Of a stretch of DNA of 64,000 bases, positions 1 through 11,300 are shown one piece after another. The DNA is from Camarhynchus parvulus (lineage: Eukaryota > Chordata > Aves > Passeriformes > Thraupidae). Under the pieces are notes generated by a model. It did no database searches and was not told the DNA's origin. It worked only from the letters and a program-made list of their open reading frames with translations. Location of the stretch: positions 93,276,965 through 93,340,964 of the forward strand of contig NC_044572.1 in NCBI RefSeq assembly GCF_901933205.1, written 5' to 3'. A program made the position numbers and the translations under genes. The stretch's first letter is position 1. The number at the start of each line of letters is the position of its first letter.

Positions 1-1124
1 TTCAAATCAATAAATAAAGACAAGCATTTCATACACTAATGCGTATATCTATGACCATTATAAATTAGTTGCTTGCCAGAAAATACACTTCTTAGCACAA
101 GTGCCATTATTTAAAGTTGTCTGTTTAATGCACACTTAGTATATTTTCTCATCCAAAGCTGCACTGCATAATTAGACAACATCCATTCTTAAAAACTAAA
201 GTAGATGCCAAAAATGTAATACATAAAGCATGACGTATTACAAATTTACATCTTCAAAAGTTATGTGTGGTTTCAGACAGAAAAAAATTGCAAAAAGATC
301 ACTATATTATAATGGCCAGGGTTTCATCTTAGCTTGCTCCATCTGTCGACTGGCAGTAATGTAAGTTATAATGCACTCATTCTTATTCAACTTCAGTGAA
401 TGGGTATTTTCCAGGGTAGTTCTATTAAGTGGACAACTAGATAGGTGTCTTAATAGTTTGCTGAATTATGGTTGTTTAAGTCTCAGTTAGATCAATGGGT
501 TGATTGCTGGTTCTTTTCCCAGAAGACATTTATTGTCTTCTAAGGTGAACTCGTATTTCTGTCTGTATTCCCAGCATGGATGGGTTTCTGGCAACCTATT
601 GGTCATATACAGCTTACTTTTATCTTTTCCACTTAGGAGCCCTTGGGAGCACTCTCCTACCCCCATACTGCTAAGATGGGTGAGGGTGTCCATCTCCTGC
701 TCTTCTTTGGGCAGTATGCAGCAGCCAGGTGGCAGTCGCCTTGGTGAGAGCTGTGACAGCTGCCTGGGTGAGAACTGTTCCATTGTTGTCCTTCTGTGCA
801 ACGGGACACAAATGGTCAGTCAGAAAGTGCAGGAAAGTGTGAGGGATGCAGGGATGAGGGATGCTAGGGGACCTAGTGACAAAGGACACAGAAAGGTGCA
901 ACAGCTTGATGCTTTCTTTGCCTGAGATCATTGGCAAGGTCCACTCTCAGGTCTCCCAAATACCTGTGGCTGGCAACAGGGTATAGTAGAGTGAGGTACA
1001 ACCTATGGCCAAAGTAGGTTTGGATCAGATTATAAACCTGTTTTGTGCACTAGAAAAGTAGAAAACAATGGGTGCAACTTGGTATCTGATGTTTCTGAGG
1101 GAGCAGGCCAGTCTTACTGTGGGA
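1..1124. other. unannotated non-coding stretch before the first CR1
   Basis: The first 480 bases are AT-rich with no recognisable element. From about 640 to 960 the sequence becomes richer in G and C, and open frames of 104 and 141 codons overlap on opposite strands. Neither resembles a protein family I know, and two overlapping antisense frames are typical of chance. The 5' edge of the neighbouring CR1 is uncertain, so part of 960-1124 could be decayed CR1 sequence, but I cannot align it. No promoter or splice pair stands out. Confidence 0.5.
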
Positions 1125-2350
1125 GAACTCTCTGTCCTTTTCAAAGAGTAGAGATCAGCGAAATGGAGAAAGTTCTGGGAAACTACCCATCAGTCAGACT
1201 AAGAAGAACCCTTAGAAAGATCATGGATCAAATTTTGCAAACTGTCTCCCACAACATACTCCTGGAAAAGCTGCCACGGCTTGGACAGGAACACTCTTTG
1301 CTGAGTTCAGAACTAGCTGGATGGCTGGGCCCAGAGAGGGGTGGTGAATGCTGCTGTATCCGGTTGGTGGCCAGTCACCAGTGGTGTCCCTCAGGTGTCT
1401 GTGCTGGGGCCAGTTCTGTTCAATATCTTCATTGATGGCATGGATGAGGATATTGAGTCTGTCATTAGTAAATTTGCAGATAACACCAAGTTGGGGACAT
1501 GTGTTGATCTGTTGGAAGGTCAGAGGGCTCAGAAAAGGGACCTGGAATGGTTGGATGGATGAGCAGAGTCCAGTAAGATGAAGTTTAATAAGTCTAAGTG
1601 CCAAGTCCTGCATTTTGGCCACAATAACCCCCTACAGCATTGTGGGCTGGGGATGGTGTGGCTGGACAGTGCCTAGGCTGAAAGGGACCTGGGGGTGCTG
1701 GTCCACAGCCGGCTGAACATGAGCCAGCAGTGTGCCTTGGTGGCCAAGAAGGCCAATGGCATCCTGGCCTGTGTCAGGAACAGAGTGGACAGCAGGAGCA
1801 GGGAGCTCATCCTTCCTCTGTACTCGGCACTGGTGAGGCCACACCTTGAGTGCTGTGTCCAGCTCTGGCCCCTCAGTTTGGGAAGGACGGTGAGATGCTT
1901 GAGTGCGTCCAGAGAAGGCAACAAGGCTGGTGAGGGGCTTGGAACACAAGCCCTGTGAGGAATGGCTGAGGAAACTGGGGGTATTTAGACTGGAGAAAAG
2001 GAGACTCAGAGGTGACCTTATCACTCTCTGCAACTTCCTGAAAGGTGGCTGTAGTCAGGCGGGGGTTGTTTTCTTTTTCCAAGCGGCAAGTGACAGAATG
2101 AAAGGACACAGTCTTAAGCTGTGCCAGGGGAAATCTATGTTGGGTATTAGGAAAAAGTTTTTTACAGAAAGGGTGATAAAATTCTGGAATGGTCTGCCCA
2201 GGTAGGTGGTGGAGTCACCATCTCTGGATGTGTTTAAAAAAGATTGGATGGGGCACTCAGTGCCATGGTTTAGTTGAGGTGTTAGGGCATGGGTTGGACT
2301 CGAGGGTCTTAAAGACCTCTTCCAACCTAGTCATTCTGTGATTCTGTGAA
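1125..2350 (+). mobile_element. CR1 LINE retrotransposon, 5'-truncated and internally deleted
   Basis: This is a non-LTR retrotransposon of the CR1 (chicken repeat 1) family, which moves by target-primed reverse transcription. The + strand carries the reverse-transcriptase block [17 protein letters not shown] at about 1380-1430. It continues through [52 protein letters not shown] and [10 protein letters not shown] in the family order. It ends with the diagnostic CR1 3' end, a line reading GACCTCTTCCAACCTAGTC followed by two ATTCTGTG units at 2332-2347. There is no 5' region with an endonuclease, which fits the usual 5' truncation. Between about 1235 and 1240 the frame jumps from KIMDQIL straight to TVSHNIL, so roughly 60 codons of the fingers/palm region are absent. 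The family assignment is firm; the 5' edge is approximate. Confidence 0.95.
1160..2263 (+). pseudogene. dead CR1 reverse-transcriptase frame (ORF2 remnant)
   Basis: This is the protein-coding remnant inside the younger CR1. The reading passes from frame 2 (GNYPSVRL, about 1178) to frame 3 near 1340, then to frame 1 near 1916, where one base of a GGGCAAC-type run appears lost. In-frame stops lie at 1560-1562 (TGA where the family has Trp), 1674-1676 (TAG) and 2203-2205 (TAG where the family has Glu after LPR). The catalytic FADD motif reads FADN, so the second aspartate of the active-site pair is changed, and the conserved PQGS reads PQVS. The protein cannot be made or function. The decay is consistent with neutral drift after insertion. 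Confidence 0.9.
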
Positions 2351-2389
2351 ACACCCATTGCCAAGTACACAAAGAACAAACAGTGAAAC

Positions 2390-3571
2390 AACACATTGGG
2401 ATTTACAAAAGGCAAATTATGCCTGAAAGCAGGCACAACGACATTAAGATGACTGGCTTGGTGAATGATAAAGGGAATGCAGTGGATGTTATCTACCTTA
2501 AATTAAGCATGGTCTTTTGCACGTGTCTCCATAATATCACTGCAGATAATTGGAAGGATATAGACTGGAAGGAAGATTGCGTGATGGATAAAATCTGTGT
2601 GGACTATCTAGGCTTAAGAAACAATGATTGGTGTTTTGAAGACCTGGTGGTGGATGATTACTGGTGGCATTCTTCAGGAACTGGTACTGAGGCCTGTGTT
2701 CTTTATTGGCTTCATCAACTATCTGAGCGATGGAATGAGGTGGGATGAACCGTTGTCAAGATTCTGGGTGACATCAAAGTGGGGATGAGGCAGGGGATTG
2801 TGGTGGTGGAAGTTGCCAGTGGAGGCTGGGAGCAGGGCTTCCAATTAGTGGGACATCAACAGGCTGCAGAAAGAGACTGTCAGAAACCTCAAGAAGCTCA
2901 AAAAAAGCAAATGCAAAGGTCTGCATCAAGGATGTAAAACTGCAGTGGTACAGGAGAGTGAGTGACTCAGGGCACCTCCGAAAAGGCACCTGGGAATCCC
3001 AGTGGACAAGTTCAATGTGAATAAGAGAGATGGAGGCAAGCTGCATTAGGATGAGTGTAGCCAGCATATCAAGCAAAGTCATTATGTCCTGCTGTTTAGC
3101 CCTTGGGAGATCCCACATGAGTACTGTCCAGTTCTGGGACTGTGTTGCACAAAAAAGACAGACAATTTAAAGCAAGTCTGGCAGAGAACCATTAGGCTGG
3201 TCAGGTCAAATTATGAGAGGCTGAGAGAATGGTGCCTGATTGGGGGATGAATCTATTTGATAACTCTACTAACTACCTGTTGAAGTCTGGAGAGGAAAGG
3301 GAGCTACGCTGTTCCCAGTGCAAGAACTGGAGGCAATGGAATCAAGCAGCAGCAATAAAAATTCCAATGAGACACAGAGTAAAAATACTTCATGGTGAGA
3401 ATGATCGAGCACTGCATCAGTTTGCCCATCTCCATCCTTGACGGCATTCAGAACTTGACTAGACAATACCCTGGGCAACCTCTACCTAGTTCTGAAGTTG
3501 GTATTGCTTTGGGCAAGAAGGTGGACTAGATAACCGCCTTAGATTCTTATTTGTACTGAGATTCTGATTGC
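2390..3571 (+). mobile_element. older, highly decayed CR1 LINE copy
   Basis: This is a second CR1 fragment, same strand, starting about 40 bases after the tail of the first. It enters the family sequence at the stretch GGATTTACAAAAGGCAAATT (2399-2418). It can be followed through ATGACTGGCTTGGTGAATGA and GCAGTGGATGTTATCTACCT, the segment around CATCAACTATCTGAGCGATG (2711), AGTACTGTCCAGTTCTGGGA (3120) and the end region GGTGGACTAGATAACCGCCT (3521). It finishes in a degraded tail GAGATTCTGATTGC (3558-3571). Many small indels break the frame. At the RT active site, the family aspartate of YLD is replaced by lysine (YLK), and FADD has decayed to ILGD. Divergence is visibly much higher than in the neighbouring copy, so it is older. 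It probably belongs to a different CR1 subfamily. Confidence 0.88.
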
Positions 3572-3764
3572 TTATTATGGTTACTTCAGGCACTACTATT
3601 CAAGAGGAATAAATTCCCTGACTCCTGCCCTGTTTCCTTTTTTCCTATTTCCCCTATGGTCTGTGGCATTTTGGCTCTGCTTCTTGCCTCACCTGGCAGC
3701 CAGCTTGCGCCTCTCAGCAGCTTTTGCACAATGTCACAGGAGAGCAAAGGCAAGTGGGCTGTAC

Positions 3765-3868
3765 AAGCTGGCCAACATGCCAGGAGCCTTTGTGCTTCTG
3801 CCTGTTAATCACAAGGTGCTATCGAGGTGTGTGAGCTGGCCAGTGTGCCAAGGGCCTGTGCATCAGGC
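3765..3868 (+). repeat. degenerate two-copy direct repeat, 68-bp spacing
   Basis: Copy A (3765-3801) begins AAGCTGGCCAACATGCCAGG and copy B (3833-3868) begins GAGCTGGCCAGTGTGCCAAG. They share the order AGCTGGCC, TGCCA, GCCT and TGTGC with substitutions and a small length difference. This looks like an old local duplication. No known family was recognised. Confidence 0.5.
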
Positions 3869-4105
3869 ACACAAAGAGAAATGATCTAGCAGCAGGCAGC
3901 AGCAGATTGCAGAGATGTGTCCCAGTGCTGAAAGGGGCAAGGCCTGAACCACCCATGGCCATTAGTGCAGTCAAATCAGATGCAGTAGCAACCAGTTAGA
4001 CCAGAGCTTATTGTCTCACCTTCCTTCTGGCCTGGTCACCCCCTCCACACCCCATCACACAGGCACCCTCATTTTTATTGGGAGAGGAATGAGAATCACA
4101 TAGTG

Positions 4106-4210
4106 TTATATTGAATTATTTTATGTCATATTATAAAAATTACATTTACTGTATAGATTATATATACTATATTACATTAGTTATATCACGTTACATTATG
4201 TCATATTATG
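4106..4210. repeat. AT-rich island with exact 14-bp direct repeat
   Basis: About 105 bases are almost entirely A and T. The 14-mer TTATGTCATATTAT occurs exactly at 4121-4134 and again at 4196-4209, bracketing runs of TATA and ATTACATT. This is low-complexity DNA. It could be an easily melted or scaffold-attachment-type segment, but that is only a guess from composition. Confidence 0.6.
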
Positions 4211-5776
4211 TGTTGCTCTTGAATCGCTTTCCCAGTCTGGAAGTCTCCATGCTGCCACCATATTTTGTTCTCTGCAGCCCATGAGATAGCTGAAGAGGCA
4301 AACAAGGCTCACACTTTCTTCCCTCTGATGTAGTGTAACAGATTTCAATAAGTGTTTGAAACTGGAAGCGGGTATCCTAGCTTCAGGAGAACCGGGAATG
4401 GGGTCAGACAAGAAGCTATCTCTTGGTAATCTACTCTTTGCTCTAGCAGAGACCCTTATGTTGGAGGAGAGCAGCATGGAAAGGTAGAACTGGGCCCATA
4501 GCAGCTCATACTTAAGGACAGATACCTGCTCATATCTGAGGCAGGGGGATCTCTGTCGTGGTATGTTCGCCCCAGTAAATCAGCGTGGTGCTGATTTGTA
4601 AATGGTTGGCCTCATTTACCGCATTCCTCTCTGCAAACTGAGCCTGTGCTAAGCTGCTGGAGCCCAGCCTCACTTTCCTCCAGCCTCTCACTTCCAAAAA
4701 ATTATTGACATTGCCTCCCGCCCTTGGATGTTAGTGGTATTTTTGTTTTATGTCTTTCCTAACAAGTTGACACAACTTAACAATGTTGGTCTTGTCACCA
4801 GATTATTCTCCTAAATGAGACAGTTATTCACAGTGAGTCATTGAATATTTTACAACATGGTTACAGTAGCTGCTCCGACAGGTACCTGTGTATAGATAAG
4901 AGTGTACGTACTGTCACAGCTCTGTCACATAGGAGATGTTTGCTCTACCTTTATTTATACAAACCACTCAACCCCTCCTCTCCCTTGCTCACAGGCTGCC
5001 CTTTAATTCTCACGGCATCATCTTTCCACCTTGTTACTTGGGTGCACAGAAATGGCCCTACTGCTGCTGTACCTCTTGGGTTTCATCGGGTGTTTGGGGA
5101 AAATATCTGTTATTAATATTGTGGAACTGGAGGTGTGACCTGTAGACAGTTTATTTCCTGGCAGACCAGTGAGTTTTGGAAGAGGGATTCCTTCCTTGAA
5201 GTGGGGATGGCTCTGGAAACAAAGTTCTTTCAATTTTTCCCTTTACACAGTCCTGCTTGATTTATTTTTCTGCTTCTTCAAAAGGACTTTATGGTCAAGA
5301 ATAACCAGAATATCTGCTGATTTGCTTATAAAACTACTCTGTGGGTATCTGAAAATAAAGACCTCTAGTATTTGCTCCCTTTACCAGTAACCATCCCCAG
5401 GGAATGAGCTTGTGCCTATGTGTGTGTGTACATATGAGTACCTGTGTGTTACTCTAAGTAACTTGCTGGTTTGCCCAAGGTTTAAGGAGCAAGAGCTTAA
5501 GTGAAACTCATCCCAGATTTTTTATATTTGTTAGTGATCAGAAAGCCTTGTTTATCATCTCCACTACGTGGCAGGACATCAGAACTGAACCACTTGGCTT
5601 CTTTGCAAGGTGTTTTCTCTCCTTTTTAATGCCTGCAATAAAAACTGCTTCTCAGAAATTGTGGTGCTTTAATTAATTCACATTTTAAACATAGTTTGAG
5701 GTTCATAGGCATGTGTGCTACTTGAATATAAACTATGCTTTTAAGAGTTTCTGATTTCTTTGCAGTGTTTGGGTTA

Positions 5777-5797
5777 TTTTTTTTTTTTTTTTTTTTT
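5777..5797. repeat. poly(T) tract, 21 bases
   Basis: This is an uninterrupted run of 21 T. Read on the minus strand it is a poly(A), but the flanking minus-strand sequence shows no processed-transcript copy, so it is taken as a simple homopolymer. Confidence 0.9.
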
Positions 5798-8310
5798 GCC
5801 TTGAAGAATAATTGTCCCAGAACTAGTTAAATAGCAGGAAAGTCTGAGCAACAGCTAAAGGGTCTCTATTCTCTGTTTTCTTGTACCTTGCACCTTGTCA
5901 TCAATACCTGTAAAGAGCTGGTGTAAAATGGCAGCATGCAGCTCTGCTAGTACTTTACACTCCTTTTGCACAGAGTGAACAGACTACACAAGGTGCAAGG
6001 CCCAAAGGCCCGTGATTCTGCCCATTTGGGATATGCTCTTTGCATCAAATCTTGAGATTTCTTCCTTTTATTAAAGTAAACCCAAAGGGGTCCCCTAGAG
6101 GCATAGCCAATATTCACTCCTTGTGGGCACACAAATCCAGGATTAGCCTGTGGCTGTTCCCAGGGAAAGTGTTTGCTAGTGAAGTCTGAGCTAGTGTTAG
6201 GCAGGTACTGTAATGTAGAAGACCTGCTCTGGGTGTTTATTCATCTGAATAAGATTAATGGAATGACTCTGGAATGCCTATTTGTGCACCCCCAGAGTCT
6301 AAAACTCCATCGTGCTTGCATTGTTAGATATGCTGTTTATCTGAAAATTATTGTTTTTTCACATTACTGTGAATCCTCCCCCAAGTCAGGAGGGTCTGAC
6401 ACTGAAAATATTCTCTGCTGATTTCTCCCAGCTAACACACAGAAGTGCTGTAGATGAGAGACCTTCCAAATTGCCAATTCCCTAAAAGTCACATTTTTTT
6501 AAATGCCAGAGTTTCACTTTCACTAGGCAAAGCAGAGGAGAAGACTGGTAGAGGAATAATTATTAAAGCTAGATCTGAAATTATTCCAAGTCTGTGAATC
6601 TGCTTCTTCGCAGGAAGACAGCGCTGAATCCCTAGCACTTCCCATGGCTTGCTTCTTTCCAGAGGTCCTCTAATGGTAAATTGAAGCAAATCAAACGTCC
6701 ACCACCGAAACTCACCTGAATACCAACGTCTACACCTGATTTTGAATCCCAGTCCAGATTTAAAGAAGATAAAGGAGGTCTGTCCATGTACAAAAATATT
6801 CTTAGATGGCTAAAAATAATCAAAAAGCACTTGAATAAATTCTCATTAATAAACTAAAATTTATCATCTGGCTTTTCTGACACTCTGATGATGAAAGATG
6901 CAAGGTGTAGATATTACAGATACACAGATGTCTGTCATAAGTAATAGAAATTATTAATATTATAATTAATGTGTCTTACACCTAGAGGGTCTAACTGAGA
7001 TAAGAGTCCCACTCCTTGTGCATGCAGTCAGACGCTGCAATCTGCCACATAAGTAGAGAATAAAGGCAAATAGGCAGGACCAGGAGCGGAAAAAAAAGGC
7101 AAGGCACACAACAGGATCAATCTTGGGCTTTTTCAGAAGACCTTTTTCAGAGAAACCTGAATTATCCTTGATTTTCTAAGGAAGATGGAGAGCCTACCTC
7201 TTTCATCTTGTTGAAAACCTCAGCCTGACAGACTTCTCTGCGGCCATACGGGAAACCCACGGACAGGGGCAAAACATGTCCAGGCACAGCAGCACAATGC
7301 AAATCTCTAGAATGCTTTTGCACTGAAACAGCATTTCTTCATACAAAGAACTGTGTTTGGGCTCATGTCTAGCTTAGATTAAAGAGCAGTGGATAAACAT
7401 CTATCTTTGTTACCACCACAACCATGAATTTTAAGGGTTAGTCAGCCCTGAGACCTGGAATGGCTCATTCACATGAGACAGAAATATTTCATTCAGCCTC
7501 ACACTCCTGGAAGGCTGACACTCCTGGGCAATGAAGCTCCTTTTTTACCTTTCTTTTCTTTCTCAGTGAGTGATCTTGACTGCATTTTCACCAAAACAGA
7601 GATGCAATATCTCACAAAGTGGTGCGCTGCATGTTTCTGCCGGCATTCATTGGCTGTGCCTCGTGTGTAGGGCAAAGGCTTAGCCTCTAAGATTTGTTGG
7701 CAGCCTCCTGCTCTTTGTTCTTCAGAATGTGAAAATAGTGTAAATAGCAGCATCTGCAATTGCTCCTGCTGCTCTGACTGCCAGCCAAGTCAGATCCCCC
7801 TCCCCTCGGAGAGCAGTCCACATGCTGCACACAGGACTGGACCGGGGAGGAATTATATGCGGTGAGAGTGCAGCCTCAGGAGTGCTGTGAAGAATATGGG
7901 CCATCAGACAGGAAGGCAGATAGACTGCCTCTGAGTTTGGCTATTCCCAAATGAAATTTAAAAAAAATCTCTTCCCCACATCATGAGTCTTATATATTTT
8001 TTTAGGATTTTTGTGTCTAAATCTATCTTGCTACCAAAAATGTTTTAAAAAAAGGGAGAGAATAATTCACTCACTGTTTCTCTTGTGCAAGCAGAGCTCT
8101 ATTCCAAGAGCAACCAACCTTTCTGTCATGATCCTATACCTTCCCGTACAGATTCTTACACTGAACCCATCGTGACACTTCAGAGATTTCAGCAGCTGGG
8201 CTCAGGTTCACTGTTTTTCTGTTTATATAGTGGTTTTAAGCAATTTTTAATGTGCATGTGGAAATGAAGTTTTAGAAATGCTGAGAAGTGATTGGTGCTT
8301 TTTTTCCAAC

Positions 8311-8357
8311 CATATATATATACATGCATATATGCATACCATACACTGTATATATCT
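8311..8357. repeat. degenerate (TA)n / TATGCA microsatellite
   Basis: Alternating TA and ATGCATA units run for about 47 bases with interruptions. This is simple sequence only. Confidence 0.75.
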
Positions 8358-11300
8358 GTCACAATAGATTTTTTTTCCTCTCCAACTTGGGTTGAAAAGA
8401 CACTTTAGTCCTTTTTCATGTGAAAGACATTCAAAAATACCTGTTTGTCCATTTGAAATATGCAAAAGAGGTGGAACAGTGTGTAGGCAGAGCGAGACGT
8501 TCATTTACGGTCTGCAACAAGGGAAGCTGGCAAAGAGCCCTGGAGTGAAACGCGCATCCCAGAGAGATGCTGTTGATGGAAGGGTTCTGCAAGCTCCTTT
8601 CTAGCCAGCCCTATCAGACAGTGCCACCCCAAAAGCAAACCCTTATCATGCAAAAAACGGCATGTCAAGGTCAGTGATATAAATGAATTGTCAAAGCATC
8701 TCATAGGAAGGCAGCTGGCTAGACTCGTTGTCAGCTGATGGCAAGATTAAAGCCTTAAAGTCTGTAAAAGGATTCGAGCTCTTCCTTGGCTACACAGCAG
8801 TTGTCCTGAGCTGATGCTCTATCATAAGGTTCTTATTTTGCAAGCAGAAAGTTCTTATTTGTAAGAAAGACATTAACTAGATTTTAAAATTTTGTTTCTA
8901 ACCTCTCTTCCTTTCTCTCTTAATACAATCTTTCAACTCTAAACCAGCAGCATAGCAACCACAGTCCCATCTATCTTCAGAGACCTGAGCTTCTTTGTGA
9001 GCCCACCTTAACACCAAGATTCACAGCTTTCAAAGACATTTTACTCTCCTGTATTTATTTTTTTACTTGCATCATTCCAACACATGCCAACCTCTAGCAC
9101 ATAAAATGCTTGGCTCAGAGGAACAGACGTATACAGCTGCACTGTAATTGTATAAAAAAAAGCACACTAATAACTCTTCAGTGCATTCAAAAACTCTGCT
9201 CATTGCAGAAGTCTGAGCAGATTGGCACATGGTGCAGAGGCATAGATTACACTGTGCTTAATGGCTAAAACTGGAGTGGTAATATACCCCAAATACACTC
9301 ACTTTACATTAAAGAAAATGAGACTTTTTTCCTTCCTCACAACAAGTGGATTTTAACCCAACAACACTAGAATATTTGAGGCAAGCCAAGTGTGCGCTAT
9401 GTAAACAGAGAGGACTGCAGTGGAACCTAAACCTAAAAGCTATGTTCTTTTAGCAAGAGGGAAGGACCACCCTATGGGAGAAATGGCCAGTCAAAACAGC
9501 TCAGATTTTTAATGCCAATCACTCATGCATGAGTTACAGACCAGTCTTTCCTTGTAGAAATTACCTACACAGTAGTTTTGAACAGTGAGTCCATTTTCAG
9601 GAAATTTTGAACTGCTCTGTGGAAAAAAAAAATATGAAAATGCATTAAAAATATAGTTTTAGTCAAATTATCCTTAGTGTCTTCCTGTGTGCAGTTTGAA
9701 GATAGCTTTTCAATGTTAAATCTGCACAGACTATGCTATAAGATTTTCTCTGGTTTAAGTGAGTGAAAAACTGAAAATCATATTGAAAAGTAGTGTTCTT
9801 ATTTGTACAAAGATTATCACATTTGCAGTACAGATCTAACATTCACAAAGGCAGGCAGAATGGCACATGCTGTGAGCATACCACTCCGGCTTAAAAGCTT
9901 TAATTCAGGAAAGTTGCTCTATTGAGGAAAAAAGGAACGTAAGCACTTGCCTAACAAGGAGTGTTAAAACTGCTTTCCTAAATATGGATAGATTGGAGCA
10001 TGCACTTAAGTGGTTTCCCACACCAAGGGATTACACCACCAACAATTATATGAATTAATTTTGAATCTAATTCAGGGAAACAGGACTGTGCCTGCTCCTC
10101 CTCTGTATATGCACTCCTTTTTCAGCCACACATGGACCTTTGCCATGAGCTGAGCATTCAGTGGCCACTCGAGCCCCTGAGGGACCAGGCTGGGACTGGT
10201 CCCTGCATGGGCTGATAACCTGGATGCAGCTGCCACACACCATAAATGCACTGGTGTGATCAGTGAAATCACTAAGCCATAACCTACCCTGCAAACTGCA
10301 GGGGGATGAACCAAGGAAGGCTTTTGAAGAAACACATGACAGCCCTTCTAGAGCTGGAACTGGAGCCTCAGTTTTCCCCATGTGCTGGAAAGTTGGAGAT
10401 ACAGAGGAACCTTTTTCAAGTCGTCCAAGGCTTACTAAGGGAAAGAGGACCTGCAGCCTTGGAGACAGCCAAGGTATCTATAGCCACTGTGGAGAACCTT
10501 TTCTTTAGCTGGCTTGAAGCTGGGGCAGTGCAGATATACTGGTTGCACCCAAAGACGTTAACCACAACAGAGGATTAAATAAAACATGTGTATGTAATGA
10601 AAAACAGAGTACATAAGAAAAAAGGAAAAAAAGGAATAAATATATGTATACATACACACAAAAAGATGAAAAGAAATTTTTTGGCCCTATTGACAATTAA
10701 CATATTGAGAATATATTTTTCTGTAGCTTTTGGATTTCTCTAACATTTTCAAACATTGAGGGCACAGTCTGGAAACCAAGTTGACAGACACCACCCTTGA
10801 GCAATACTGGTTTGCCACTGACCTCGTGCACCAGTCAAAAAGAATAGCCTGCTCCATCTTTTACCCTGGCACGTGACTTCAGAAAAATCAAACAAGAGTT
10901 TCTCATTACACTTATTAAATTTGATTATGGCCTGTTATTAATTGACTGAGGTAAAACAAAACCCTCTCACTGTAAAACATAATTATTTAAGCCAAAGTGC
11001 TGATCACTTCGAATGCCATGTTATAGCACATAATCTATGCTGAAATGAAAGTTAGAAACACCTCCTTTTGGACTAATTGCACTGAATTCGTTGCATTTGT
11101 TACGACCAGAAAAGTGAGACTTGAGAGGAATGCTGAATATGAGTGCTGTTTTTATCAGTCAGATAACACATCAGTCAGATGCCAAGGCTTTTCCTACCCT
11201 TATGGAAACAGGACATCAATGAGCTACAGCAATAGAGAAAACCTTCCAGGTCCATACCTAGGATTAATAAAAGAGCAAATGGAAGGGTTCAGTGAAATAT

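Larger units (their letters stand above)
3572..8300. other. non-coding stretch, no gene seen
   Basis: This stretch holds a degenerate 68-bp direct repeat (3765-3868), an AT-rich island (4106-4210) and a 21-base T tract (5777-5797), listed separately. Short GT runs occur near 5420. All open frames are under 95 codons, with no recognisable family. No splice-site pairing, tRNA, snRNA or CpG cluster was recognised. Confidence 0.5.

Noticed and set aside
500..925. 141-codon + frame overlapping a 104-codon - frame (487-801)
   Set aside because: No domain likeness, and open on both strands at once, which fits local composition. It adjoins decayed retrotransposon sequence.
10067..10578. Overlapping + and - frames in a GC-richer patch, one with ATG and a protein-like leucine/glutamate-rich sequence
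   Set aside because: Four frames in different registers and strands are open together. No family is recognised, and no splice sites or start context decide between them.
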